From: Chitinophagales bacterium | GTDB lineage: Bacteria; Bacteroidota; Bacteroidia; Chitinophagales; UBA10324 | Direction: 5' to 3' | DNA: 46,407 nucleotides | Assembly: GCA_025057275.1 (NCBI GenBank) | Contig: JANWXQ010000058.1 | Coordinates: 1 to 46,407, forward strand | Shown here: in pieces, positions 7,067 through 14,602 of the stretch | Layout of the letters: each line of letters starts with the position of its first letter | Position numbering within the stretch: the first letter of the stretch is position 1 | Made by a program: the position numbers and the translations under genes | Notes under the pieces: model-generated | Told to the model about the DNA's origin: nothing | Databases searched by the model: none | Seen by the model: the letters and a program-made list of their open reading frames with translations, nothing else

Positions 7067-9724
7067 TTAAGATACTTTTAATATGTGGTCAATCAGATCC
7101 AGGGGCCGCAGGTTGTGCAGGGCTGCCTGATGGAACAAAACGGTTGCCGGCGTCATGCCGGGCAGCGAATTGATTTCCAGAATGATGGTTTCCACCCGTC
7201 CATCAGCATAGATGCGCACAAACGCATCAATCCGGCAATAACCCCTGATGCCGGCCAGGCGGGCGGCCTGTTCCAGTTCGCGTTTGACCTGCTGACTGAT
7301 GCGTTGGTTTTCATCGGGGTCAGACGAAAAGCGGGCGGGCGTAATGTTTTGCCCTTCACCGGCAAGAAACTTTTCCTCCAGTGAGAGCACGTCCTGGCCG
7401 GCCAGCACTTCGCTGGGCTCAAAGACTTCAAAGCGCGGTGCCCCCGTGCCGTTGCGGTGCATGATCATGCCACCGGTGATTTCGAGCAGGCGCACGGCAT
7501 CGCCCCGCACAATCAGCTCTTCCACCAGCATGCGGTCTTTGCGGGGCATTTCTTCGTTGGGCTTGATCTGCAGCAGGCGCGCCTCCGCCGCAGGCAACTG
7601 GGGCTGGCTGCGGAAGATCAGGCTACAATACGCCTGCAGCTCTTTTCGGTTGCGGATTTTCTTTACCGCCGAGCTGCAGCCATCATCCACCGGCTTGCAA
7701 ATGAACGGATAGGAAAAATGTTGTTCCAGCTGACGAATCAACGTGCGGGGCTGTTCCAGCCATTGCCGGCGCTCCACTAGCAGGTGACGCGGCACCCGCA
7801 GGCCATGGCGCGCCAGCCATTCGTTTGTGGCGTATTTGTCGATCGTCAGTTCAGCTGCCTGAGCGCCGGAGCCGTTGAACGGAAGGCCTGCACGGCTCAG
7901 ATCGCGCTGCAGGGTACCATCTTCCCCCGGCCGGCCATGAAGGGCGATAAATACCTTTTCAACCAGGCGACGCAGGCCGTTCATCGTTAATGGCTTTGGC
8001 CTGAAAGAATAGTCTGTTCTTCCGTACCGACGCCGTAATGGCAGGGCCTGCCTGCGGATGTCTTCCAGCAAACGACGATCTTTGGGTTGGAGCAGGAATT
8101 CGGCAATGTCGTCGGCATTGTCTTTGAGCAGCAGATTTACAGGAATGCGGTGCAGCCGGTAGCGTTCGGCATTGCCGGATAAGAAAACGGGAACCGGTTC
8201 GTAGTAAGCTGAAGAGGCCAGTTTTTCATATACGTTGCGGCCGCTTTCTACAGAAATGTGCCGTTCCGAGGAATAACCTCCCAGGATCACGGCAACCCTC
8301 TGCTTCTGACGACTACGGCCTGCGCGCCGCGCCATGGCATGATCCAGCCGGCGCAGCAGCTCTGAACAGGACGTAAACTTACCCGAAGCCATCCGCTCAA
8401 TCAGCGAAGTGCGGATGACATAAGTGAGGAACTGGGTCGGATCCAGCCCGATTTCTGCAGCCTGATGAAAAAAGAAGGAAGAAGGCATCATGCCCGAAGT
8501 GGTATTCGGGTCGTTGAGCAAAACGGCTCCATCCTTATGTCGAATAAAACCATCAATACGTGCATAAACCTGAAAGCCAAAAAAATCATATAGCCGTTCG
8601 CAGGCCTGGCGCACCTGCTCAACCTGCCGGTCGGGCAGACTCATCGGTGTGATTTTACGCGACATGCCGGCCAGATACTTGGAACGGTAGTCGTATACCT
8701 CAGCAGCTTTGCGGATTTCGGTGGGCGGCAGGGCCAACGGGCGGCCGTCATCGTTTCGGATGACGATGCAACTGAATTCGGTGCCGTCAACAAATTCTTC
8801 CACGACCACCTGTTTTTCTTCATACACACTTTGCAGCAAAAGGGTTTGCCTGCTGCTCCTGAAATGATGACTCAAAAACCCAAAGAGCTGCTCAGGATGA
8901 TAAATAACTTTTTCTCCTATACGAAAAGGTATGCCTATGCCGTCTTTGATTTCGCTGATCTGCTGTACCCAAAAGGCCGCTTGTTCCCTGGTCATGGAGT
9001 GCCAACGGCGGGCGGTAAGGCGATGGGTAAAAAAGGCGGCATCTACCGCATCGGCAAAACGGGAAAAGGACGGTTGAGCCAGCCGGCTTACTCCTATACT
9101 GGACCCCTGATTGGCCGGACGCACCACCAGCGGAAATCCCACGGAGCGACGGGCCTGATCATACCAATGCTGCCGCTTGCCGGCAAACCATTGCTGCCGG
9201 TCAATAACCAACCCACGGGGAACTGGCCAACCGGCTTCTTTCATTACCTTTTTTTGAAAGGCTTTGTCCATGCCAATTGCCGATGGCAAAATGCCGGAGC
9301 CTGTATAGGGCAGCCGAAGCATTTCCAGCAAGCCCTGAATGCTGCCATCCTCGCCATCGGTGCCATGCAAAGCCAGAAAAATGAGGTCGACCCGTGATGC
9401 CAGCTGGCTCCAGTCCAATGGTTTACCAAGGGCTTCCAGCATCTGACGGATTTCTTCCGGCCGGCGGTCAGCCAGCGATTCCACATAGATTTGAAAAGGA
9501 AAACGTTTACCGCCCTGATAAGCAGCCGGAGGATAAAAATCGCGGATAGTGCCTTTGTACAGATACGTCCAGTTTAGTTCCACCAGATTACCCAAAGAAT
9601 CCAGGAACAGGGGAACCGGTTCAAACAGCGACTTATCCAACAGGTCGTATACCGTGCGTCCGCCGGCAAAGGATACTTCGCGTTCCCGGCTGGAACCGCC
9701 AAATAAAATGCCGACCCGGATCAT
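7067..9724 (-). CDS. Tandem-fused D-alanine--D-alanine ligase (two ATP-grasp ligase units in one chain)
   Basis: At 885 residues this is more than twice the usual Ddl length (about 310-370). Unit 1 (1-465) has GGSSREREVS (9-18), LALHGTDGEDG (118-127), NQGSSIGV and the omega-loop-like YDYRSKYLAG (344-353). Its metal-site motif is NDPNTTSGM (404-412), with Asp in place of the usual Glu. Its ATP-binding Lys position reads VRP rather than VKP. Unit 2 (475-885) has GGYSSERHIS (482-491), ALHGRPGEDG (594-603), CKPVDDGCSS and a canonical LEINSLPGMT (849-858), but its omega loop reads SLEEKFLAG, without the usual Tyr. Ddl makes the D-Ala-D-Ala dipeptide for peptidoglycan. The two units may divide the work or form an internal dimer. 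There is no frameshift; this is a true fusion. It is the first gene of the minus-strand envelope operon, with a perfect -7 box 7 nt upstream. Confidence 0.92.
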   Translation of the reverse strand: MIRVGILFGGSSREREVSFAGGRTVYDLLDKSLFEPVPLFLDSLGNLVELNWTYLYKGTIRDFYPPAAYQGGKRFPFQIYVESLADRRPEEIRQMLEALGKPLDWSQLASRVDLIFLALHGTDGEDGSIQGLLEMLRLPYTGSGILPSAIGMDKAFQKKVMKEAGWPVPRGLVIDRQQWFAGKRQHWYDQARRSVGFPLVVRPANQGSSIGVSRLAQPSFSRFADAVDAAFFTHRLTARRWHSMTREQAAFWVQQISEIKDGIGIPFRIGEKVIYHPEQLFGFLSHHFRSSRQTLLLQSVYEEKQVVVEEFVDGTEFSCIVIRNDDGRPLALPPTEIRKAAEVYDYRSKYLAGMSRKITPMSLPDRQVEQVRQACERLYDFFGFQVYARIDGFIRHKDGAVLLNDPNTTSGMMPSSFFFHQAAEIGLDPTQFLTYVIRTSLIERMASGKFTSCSELLRRLDHAMARRAGRSRQKQRVAVILGGYSSERHISVESGRNVYEKLASSAYYEPVPVFLSGNAERYRLHRIPVNLLLKDNADDIAEFLLQPKDRRLLEDIRRQALPLRRRYGRTDYSFRPKPLTMNGLRRLVEKVFIALHGRPGEDGTLQRDLSRAGLPFNGSGAQAAELTIDKYATNEWLARHGLRVPRHLLVERRQWLEQPRTLIRQLEQHFSYPFICKPVDDGCSSAVKKIRNRKELQAYCSLIFRSQPQLPAAEARLLQIKPNEEMPRKDRMLVEELIVRGDAVRLLEITGGMIMHRNGTGAPRFEVFEPSEVLAGQDVLSLEEKFLAGEGQNITPARFSSDPDENQRISQQVKRELEQAARLAGIRGYCRIDAFVRIYADGRVETIILEINSLPGMTPATVLFHQAALHNLRPLDLIDHILKVS

Positions 9725-9731
9725 GAACGGT

Positions 9732-9739
9732 CAAAATTA
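9732..9739 (-). promoter_or_regulatory. -7 promoter box TAATTTTG of the envelope operon
   Basis: On the minus strand this 8-mer matches the Bacteroidota TAnnTTTG consensus exactly and ends 7 nt before the ddl ATG. No clear TTTG -33 box is seen at the usual 19-21 nt spacing. Transcription would start within a few bases of the ATG, giving almost no leader. Confidence 0.6.
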
Positions 9740-9791
9740 GCAATTGGCATTGCCCTTCATGGATTAAGGAATCTGCCCTTTCAACATTGGC

Positions 9792-9799
9792 TATTTTCA
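9792..9799 (+). promoter_or_regulatory. -7-like box TATTTTCA upstream of the lipid A acyltransferase gene
   Basis: This is a TAnnTTTG-like element (last two bases CA) ending exactly 4 nt before the ATG at 9804, so the mRNA is probably leaderless. Together with 9732-9739 it makes a 79-bp divergent promoter region. Confidence 0.45.
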
Positions 9800-9803
9800 C
9801 ATC

Positions 9804-10694
9804 ATGCGCAAGATGCTGCACCGCTTCGGGTACACGGTGCTGTACGGTTTATCGCTTTTACCGCTTCCGGTATGGTATGGACTTGCAGATATTTTGTTCA
9901 TTCTGCTCTATTACGTGGTGCGCTATCGCCGGAACGTAGTAGCACAAAACCTGATGCAATGTTTTCCGGAATGGTCAGTCAGGAAACGAAGAAACCTGGA
10001 GAAAAAGTATTACCGCCATCTGGCCGATCTCATCGTTGAATCGTTGAAAGCCTTGTCGCATTCGCGCAGGCAGGTGGTGCTGCGTTGTGGCTTTTCAGAA
10101 TGCGCCGTTGAATTGTTTTCCCGATTGCAGGAAGAAGGTCGCCATTGCATTGTGCTGATGGGTCATTTGGGAAACTGGGAATGGGCATGCCACAGCATGA
10201 GTCTGCAGTTTCGGTTTTTGTTGCAACCCGTTTACCAGCCGATTCAATCGCCGTTTTTTGATTTTGTGTTTTTGCGTCTGCGCAGCCGTTTTGGTGTAGT
10301 ACCTATTTCCACCGATCGGGTCGCCCGGCAGCTGCTGCAAATGCCGGACCGGCTAACCTGCACGGTGTTGATTGCCGATCAGAGTCCTCAGCCTCAGCAG
10401 GCAAAATGGGTTCCCTTTTTTCATCGTCTGACGGCTTTTCACTCCTCAGGGTTACGCCTGGCATTGCGCAGCGGACATCCTCTTGTTTATGCTGTTGTTC
10501 GCCGCATAAAGCGTGGTCGCTACCTCATTGATGCCCAACGGCTTGATGCATCGGCTGCGGACGAAGCGAAACTTTTAGTTCGTTTTACCAGCCTGTTGGA
10601 ATCCGATATTCGGAAAGATCCCTCGCAGTGGTTGTGGAGCCACAGGCGCTGGAAACATCAACCCGTACAGGAACCTGCCGGATCAACGCACTGA
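9804..10694 (+). CDS. LpxL/HtrB-family lipid A (lysophospholipid) acyltransferase
   Basis: The 296-residue protein matches the LpxL/LpxM family in length and layout. A membrane segment at about 10-38 is followed by YRRNVVAQNLMQCFPEWS, then the acyltransferase active site GHLGNWEWA. The last supplies the H-X4-E pair, His121 and Glu126. Late motifs include ADQSP and WLWSHRRWKH. Such enzymes add secondary acyl chains to Kdo-lipid A or make related outer-membrane lipids at the inner membrane. Bacteroidota usually have one or two copies; the exact acyl position cannot be inferred. It is divergent from ddl. Its end overlaps the end of the EVE-domain gene by 12 nt. Confidence 0.92.
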   Translation: MRKMLHRFGYTVLYGLSLLPLPVWYGLADILFILLYYVVRYRRNVVAQNLMQCFPEWSVRKRRNLEKKYYRHLADLIVESLKALSHSRRQVVLRCGFSECAVELFSRLQEEGRHCIVLMGHLGNWEWACHSMSLQFRFLLQPVYQPIQSPFFDFVFLRLRSRFGVVPISTDRVARQLLQMPDRLTCTVLIADQSPQPQQAKWVPFFHRLTAFHSSGLRLALRSGHPLVYAVVRRIKRGRYLIDAQRLDASAADEAKLLVRFTSLLESDIRKDPSQWLWSHRRWKHQPVQEPAGSTH

Positions 10695-11099
10695 CGTCTG
10701 ACCCATTTTCAGGATCAGCTCAAATTCTTCCTCGCTTACGGGCTGAACCGAAAGTCGACCAATGCGTACCAGGGCCATGTTTTTCAGCCTGGGTTCCTTT
10801 TTAATCTCCTGCAGCGATACTGGCTTCCGGAAGGGCTTTACCGGCTTCAGGCCAACGGCTATCCATTGCCCCTCAGAAGCCGTGGGATCTGGGAAGGCTT
10901 CTTTGCTTACCCGGCAAATACCCACTACGGCAGACTGATTACCGGTATGGTAAAACAGCACGTGATCACCCTTGCGCATGGCCTTCAAATGGTTTCGCGC
11001 TGCATAGTTGCGAACGCCTGTCCAGTCGGTGCTTCCCTCACGAACCAGATCATCCCAGCCGTACTCGTCAGGGTCGCTTTTGCAAAGCCAGCAGGGCAT
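10683..11099 (-). CDS. EVE-domain protein (thymocyte nuclear protein 1-like)
   Basis: The protein is 138 residues from the ATG at 11099; earlier in-frame codons give a low-complexity Pro/Ser stretch unlike the family and were dropped. MPCWLCKSDPDEYGWDDL, then TDWTGVRNYAARNHLKAMRKGD and VLFYHTGNQSAVVGI, are the characteristic EVE-fold segments (PUA-like superfamily). EVE domains are thought to recognise modified bases in DNA or RNA. Small stand-alone members are widespread in bacteria and have no firm role. It lies 31 nt downstream of rpsA on the same strand, so it is probably cotranscribed with ribosomal protein S1. That fits a role with modified RNA, though this is inference. The 3' end overlaps the convergent acyltransferase gene by 12 nt. 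Confidence 0.93.
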   Translation of the reverse strand: MPCWLCKSDPDEYGWDDLVREGSTDWTGVRNYAARNHLKAMRKGDHVLFYHTGNQSAVVGICRVSKEAFPDPTASEGQWIAVGLKPVKPFRKPVSLQEIKKEPRLKNMALVRIGRLSVQPVSEEEFELILKMGQTSVR

Positions 11100-11130
11100 A
11101 AAAAAAGCTTTGGACGCAGGCGCTGATGGT

Positions 11131-13167
11131 CTACTGCTGTTCCTGAGAGGGATCGGTTGTGGCTTCGGGCTGTTCGGCAGCAGGCGGCACTTCCGGCTGA
11201 GGAGCTTGGGCTTCGCCAACGGGAGCCGAGGCAATGGATTCGCTTTCCGGCCGGATAGTCTTATGATCTGTCACAGATCCGGATGCTTCCTCTGCGGCTG
11301 GCTGTTTACCGGATTTTTCAATTTTCGATTTCAACTCTTTCAACGCAGACAACTCGCCCAATGTGGATTTTTCCACCTTACTGCTGATTTTCTTCAGTTC
11401 ATTGCGCTGCTGCTTGCGCTCATCACGCTCCTTTTCTTTGGTGGACTGCTTTTCGGCTTCTTTCAGATCCTGCCAGTAGCGCTGGTGCGAAACGACGATA
11501 CGCCGCTGTCCGCGTTCAAATTCAATGACCTTAAAGGGCAACGTTTCATCCACATCGGCCACTTTTCCGTTTACCTTTTTCAAATGCTTGATGGTGCAAA
11601 CGGCTTCCATGCCGTAGGGCAACAGAACGGTAGCCATCTTATCGTCTTTTTTGATAACAGTGGCCTGGTGCTCGGAGCCCACGGGGAAAAGGGTTTCAAA
11701 CGTATCCCACGGATCTTCCTCGATTTGCTTGTGTCCAAGAGAAATCTTGCGCTCATCCTTATTGATATCCAGAACCACTACCTCCAGGTCATTGCCTACC
11801 TTGGTCACCTCGCTGGGATGCTGAATGCGTTTGAGCCAGCTCAGGTCGCTGACGTGTACAAAACCGGTAATGTTTTCGTCCAACTGAACAAAGACGCCAT
11901 AGTTGCTGATGCTGCGCACCTTACCCGTAATGCGCGCGCCAACGGGATATTTTGTTTCAATATCGGCCCATGGATCCGGCGTCAGTTGCTTGATGGATAA
12001 GGACATCTTGCGTTCGCCGCGGTCCAGGTTGATGATCAAGGCCTCTACCTCATCACCGATCTTGAAATGGTCTTTGGCATGAATGGGCGTGTTGCTCCAG
12101 GAGATTTCGGAAACATGAATCAGGCCCTCCACGCCGGGCACCACTTCCAGGAACGCTCCGTAGTCTTCAATATTGACGATTTTTCCTTTGACTTTGGTGC
12201 CCACCTGATAGTGTTCGGCAAGCTGATCCCACGGGTGGGGCTCCAGCTGCTTCCGACCCAGTGAAATGCGCTTTTTCTCATCGTCGTAATCCAGTACAAC
12301 GACGTTGATTTTTTCATTCAGGTGCAGGACTTCGCTGGGATGGCCGATACGGCCCCAGGAGATGTCGGTGATATACAACAGGCCATCTACGCCTCCCAGG
12401 TCAATGAAGGCGCCGAAATCGGTAATGTTTTTCACCGTGCCTTCCAATACCTGACCACGTTCCAGTTTGGAGATGATCTCCATACGCTGCTGCTCCAGGT
12501 CGCCCTCAATCAACGCTTTATGGGAAACAACGGCGTTTTTGATCAGCGGATTGATTTTGACGACCTTGAACTCCATCAGCTTGTTGAGGAACTGGTCGTA
12601 GTCGGTAATGGGTTTGATGTCAATCTGGGAACCGGGAAGGAAGGTTTCCAGTCCGAACAGATCCACGATAAGGCCGCCCTTGGTTTTGCTGGTAATCAAA
12701 CCGGTGACAACTTCGCCGGAGTTAAAGGCCTGCACAATGCGTTCCCAGGCGCGCTCCATCTTGGCGCTTTTTCGGGAAAGGATAAGCTGCCCCTTAGCAT
12801 TTTCCTTTTCGACGACCATCACTTCTACCTCATCGCCGACCTTGAGGTTTTCCATATCACGGAATTCGGACAATGGAACCATGCCATCGCTCTTGAAACC
12901 GATGTTCAGCACCACATCGGTATCGCTGATGGAAACTACCGTACCCTTTACGATTTCGTTATCGGAAACGGTGACAAAGCTCTGTCCGTAGAGCTGCTCC
13001 CATTTTTGCCGCTCTTCCGGCGAATACTTCTTGGTGATTCGTTTTTTGTTTTCCCAGTCAAAGTCGTCCTGGGGTTGGGACGGGGCTGAGGGGGGTTCAG
13101 GGGCCGGCTGGGATGCGGCCGCTACGATGTCCTGCTCAGGGACAGATTCGTTTTTGTTTTCTTCCAA
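11131..13167 (-). CDS. rpsA: 30S ribosomal protein S1
   Basis: This 678-residue protein has six S1 RNA-binding repeats at about residues 70-134, 151-218, 238-306, 323-393, 409-479 and 496-563. Repeats 3-5 are closest to consensus (ITDFGAFIDL, IEDYGAFLEV, ISNYGVFVQL). The first and last are more divergent, as in other S1 proteins. An acidic/Pro-rich N-terminal extension of about 60 residues and a charged, low-complexity C-terminal tail of about 110 residues flank the repeats. S1 binds mRNA at the 30S platform. No in-frame ATG exists until about codon 96, so initiation must use TTG at 13167 or the adjacent in-frame ATT at 13170. Either is preceded by a strong AAAAGGAGG. That combination suggests special translational control, possibly autoregulation. 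Confidence 0.96.
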   Translation of the reverse strand: MEENKNESVPEQDIVAAASQPAPEPPSAPSQPQDDFDWENKKRITKKYSPEERQKWEQLYGQSFVTVSDNEIVKGTVVSISDTDVVLNIGFKSDGMVPLSEFRDMENLKVGDEVEVMVVEKENAKGQLILSRKSAKMERAWERIVQAFNSGEVVTGLITSKTKGGLIVDLFGLETFLPGSQIDIKPITDYDQFLNKLMEFKVVKINPLIKNAVVSHKALIEGDLEQQRMEIISKLERGQVLEGTVKNITDFGAFIDLGGVDGLLYITDISWGRIGHPSEVLHLNEKINVVVLDYDDEKKRISLGRKQLEPHPWDQLAEHYQVGTKVKGKIVNIEDYGAFLEVVPGVEGLIHVSEISWSNTPIHAKDHFKIGDEVEALIINLDRGERKMSLSIKQLTPDPWADIETKYPVGARITGKVRSISNYGVFVQLDENITGFVHVSDLSWLKRIQHPSEVTKVGNDLEVVVLDINKDERKISLGHKQIEEDPWDTFETLFPVGSEHQATVIKKDDKMATVLLPYGMEAVCTIKHLKKVNGKVADVDETLPFKVIEFERGQRRIVVSHQRYWQDLKEAEKQSTKEKERDERKQQRNELKKISSKVEKSTLGELSALKELKSKIEKSGKQPAAEEASGSVTDHKTIRPESESIASAPVGEAQAPQPEVPPAAEQPEATTDPSQEQQ

Positions 13168-13176
13168 AATGCAGTT

Positions 13177-13185
13177 CCTCCTTTT
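13177..13185 (-). promoter_or_regulatory. Strong Shine-Dalgarno (AAAAGGAGG) of rpsA
   Basis: A near-perfect anti-SD complement lies 9 nt before the TTG (13167) and 6 nt before the in-frame ATT (13170). It is the only strong Shine-Dalgarno sequence I found in the window, which otherwise shows the SD-poor starts typical of Bacteroidota. Confidence 0.8.
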
Positions 13186-13208
13186 GCAAAGAAATTTTGT
13201 AGGGGCTG

Positions 13209-13216
13209 CAAAGGTA
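13209..13216 (-). promoter_or_regulatory. -7 promoter box TACCTTTG of rpsA
   Basis: This is an exact TAnnTTTG match on the minus strand. It lies about 41 nt upstream of the start codon, so the rpsA mRNA would have a real leader containing the Shine-Dalgarno sequence, unlike most first genes here. Confidence 0.6.
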
Positions 13217-13288
13217 TAAATTGCCTGTTAATTCTTCGAGTGCCACCTTGTCAGGCCGTTGGCAGGGATTTGCCGCTGTGGCACCGGT

Positions 13289-13296
13289 TAATTTTG
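13289..13296 (+). promoter_or_regulatory. -7 promoter box TAATTTTG of the CNNM gene
   Basis: This exact TAnnTTTG match directly abuts an ATG at 13297. Transcription starting a few bases downstream would omit that ATG, which favours the second in-frame ATG at 13309 as the real start. Confidence 0.55.
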
Positions 13297-13308
13297 ATGG
13301 CTGCGCCT

Positions 13309-14586
13309 ATGCCTTTTCTGGTCATCATTCTGCTGATGGTGCTCAATGGTGTCTTTGCCATGGCCGAATCGGCGTTGATCGCTGCCCGACGTTACCGCAT
13401 CGAGCACATGGCCCGTCAGGGTAACTGGCGGGCCCGCATGGCTTTTGCTCTGGTGCAGGATCCGAATCGTTTCCTGTCAACGACCCAACTGGGCATTACC
13501 CTCATCAGTATTGGCGCCGGCGCATACGGCGGCACTGAAATTGCCTCTCGCCTATCCGATCAATTGCTGGCTTATCCGGTGCTGCGCGACTATGCAGCCC
13601 CGCTGGGTATGTTGGCCATTATCCTGCTGACAACCTATTTGTCTATGGTTATTGGCGAACTGGTGCCCAAAACCATTGGCATTACCCATGCCGAGACCAT
13701 AGCTCTTTGGCTGGCCCCGCTGATCCAGGGGCTGTATTACGTTACCTTACCGTTCATCTGGCTTCTGACCCGTTCCAACCAGCTGGTTCTGCGGTTGCTG
13801 CGCATTCGTATGCCGCCGGAGCCTCCGGTCACTTTGGAAGATCTGAAAATTGTTATTGAAAAAAGCCGGCAACATGGCGTTATTGAACCCCGGCAATCGG
13901 ATATGCTGCGCCGCATCGTACGCAGTTCCGATCGCAGCGCCGGCTCACTGATGACCCATCGAACCGATGTGGTCTGGCTCAATATTCACGACAGCAGCGA
14001 ATCCATCAGCCGCACCCTTCAGCAGCATGCGCATTCTGCCTATCCGGTATGCGACGGTTCGCTGGACAAGCTGCTCGGTGTGGTGTTTCTCAAGGACATG
14101 CTGCCGGCTCTGGAACAACGTCGCTTCGACTTGCAGGCTTTGATTAAAAAACCTTTATTGATTCCGGAATCTTTGCCGCTTACTGACCTGTTGGAGGCCT
14201 TCCGCAGCCATAGCGTTCATTTCGCCATCGTACTCGATGAGTATGGTCAGTTTGAAGGGGTGGTCACCCTGCACGACGTGGTGGAAGCCATAATGGGTGA
14301 AATTCCCATGAGCGAACAGGAGCAGCAGGAAGCCGTGCAGCGCAGTGATGGTTCCTGGCTGATGGACGGCATGCTGCAAAATGCCAAATGGACCAGCCTG
14401 TTGCATCTGGGCGAAATCAACGATGGCGATACCCCCTTTCACACGTTGGGAGGTTTTGTGCTGTATCGCCTGGGCCGTATCCCCCGCACCGGCGACACCT
14501 TTGCCTATGGCGGCTTTCTGTTTGAAGTTGTGGATATGGACGGCCTTCGGGTCGATAAGGTACTGGTTCGTGCGCATAATTCCTGA
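13309..14586 (+). CDS. CNNM/CBS-domain membrane protein (hemolysin C / CorC-like family)
   Basis: The protein is 425 residues from the ATG at 13309. An N-terminal CNNM transmembrane domain (about 1-180) begins with LMVLNGVFAMAESALIAARR and includes GELVPKTIGI, both family hallmarks. Two CBS motifs follow (MTHRTDVVWLNI..., then KKPLLIPESLPL... ending in DEYGQFEGVVTLHDVVEAI). The last 80 residues form a CorC/HlyC transporter-associated domain. Proteins of this type are linked to Mg2+ or Co2+ efflux; the old name hemolysin is misleading. The start was chosen because the -7 box ends at 13296, just before the alternative ATG at 13297. A GT4 glycosyltransferase gene follows 16 nt downstream. Confidence 0.92.
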   Translation: MPFLVIILLMVLNGVFAMAESALIAARRYRIEHMARQGNWRARMAFALVQDPNRFLSTTQLGITLISIGAGAYGGTEIASRLSDQLLAYPVLRDYAAPLGMLAIILLTTYLSMVIGELVPKTIGITHAETIALWLAPLIQGLYYVTLPFIWLLTRSNQLVLRLLRIRMPPEPPVTLEDLKIVIEKSRQHGVIEPRQSDMLRRIVRSSDRSAGSLMTHRTDVVWLNIHDSSESISRTLQQHAHSAYPVCDGSLDKLLGVVFLKDMLPALEQRRFDLQALIKKPLLIPESLPLTDLLEAFRSHSVHFAIVLDEYGQFEGVVTLHDVVEAIMGEIPMSEQEQQEAVQRSDGSWLMDGMLQNAKWTSLLHLGEINDGDTPFHTLGGFVLYRLGRIPRTGDTFAYGGFLFEVVDMDGLRVDKVLVRAHNS

Positions 14587-14602
14587 TGCTGCCTCCGGCT
14601 CC

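Noticed and set aside
7067-9724. Two separate ddl genes or a frameshift
   Set aside because: The frame is continuous for 885 codons, with no stop or start signal at the unit boundary.
11008-12000. A hydrophobic 330-codon plus-strand frame opposite rpsA and the EVE gene
   Set aside because: The apparent membrane segments are the antisense of the Lys/Glu-rich S1 tail. It overlaps two confident genes.
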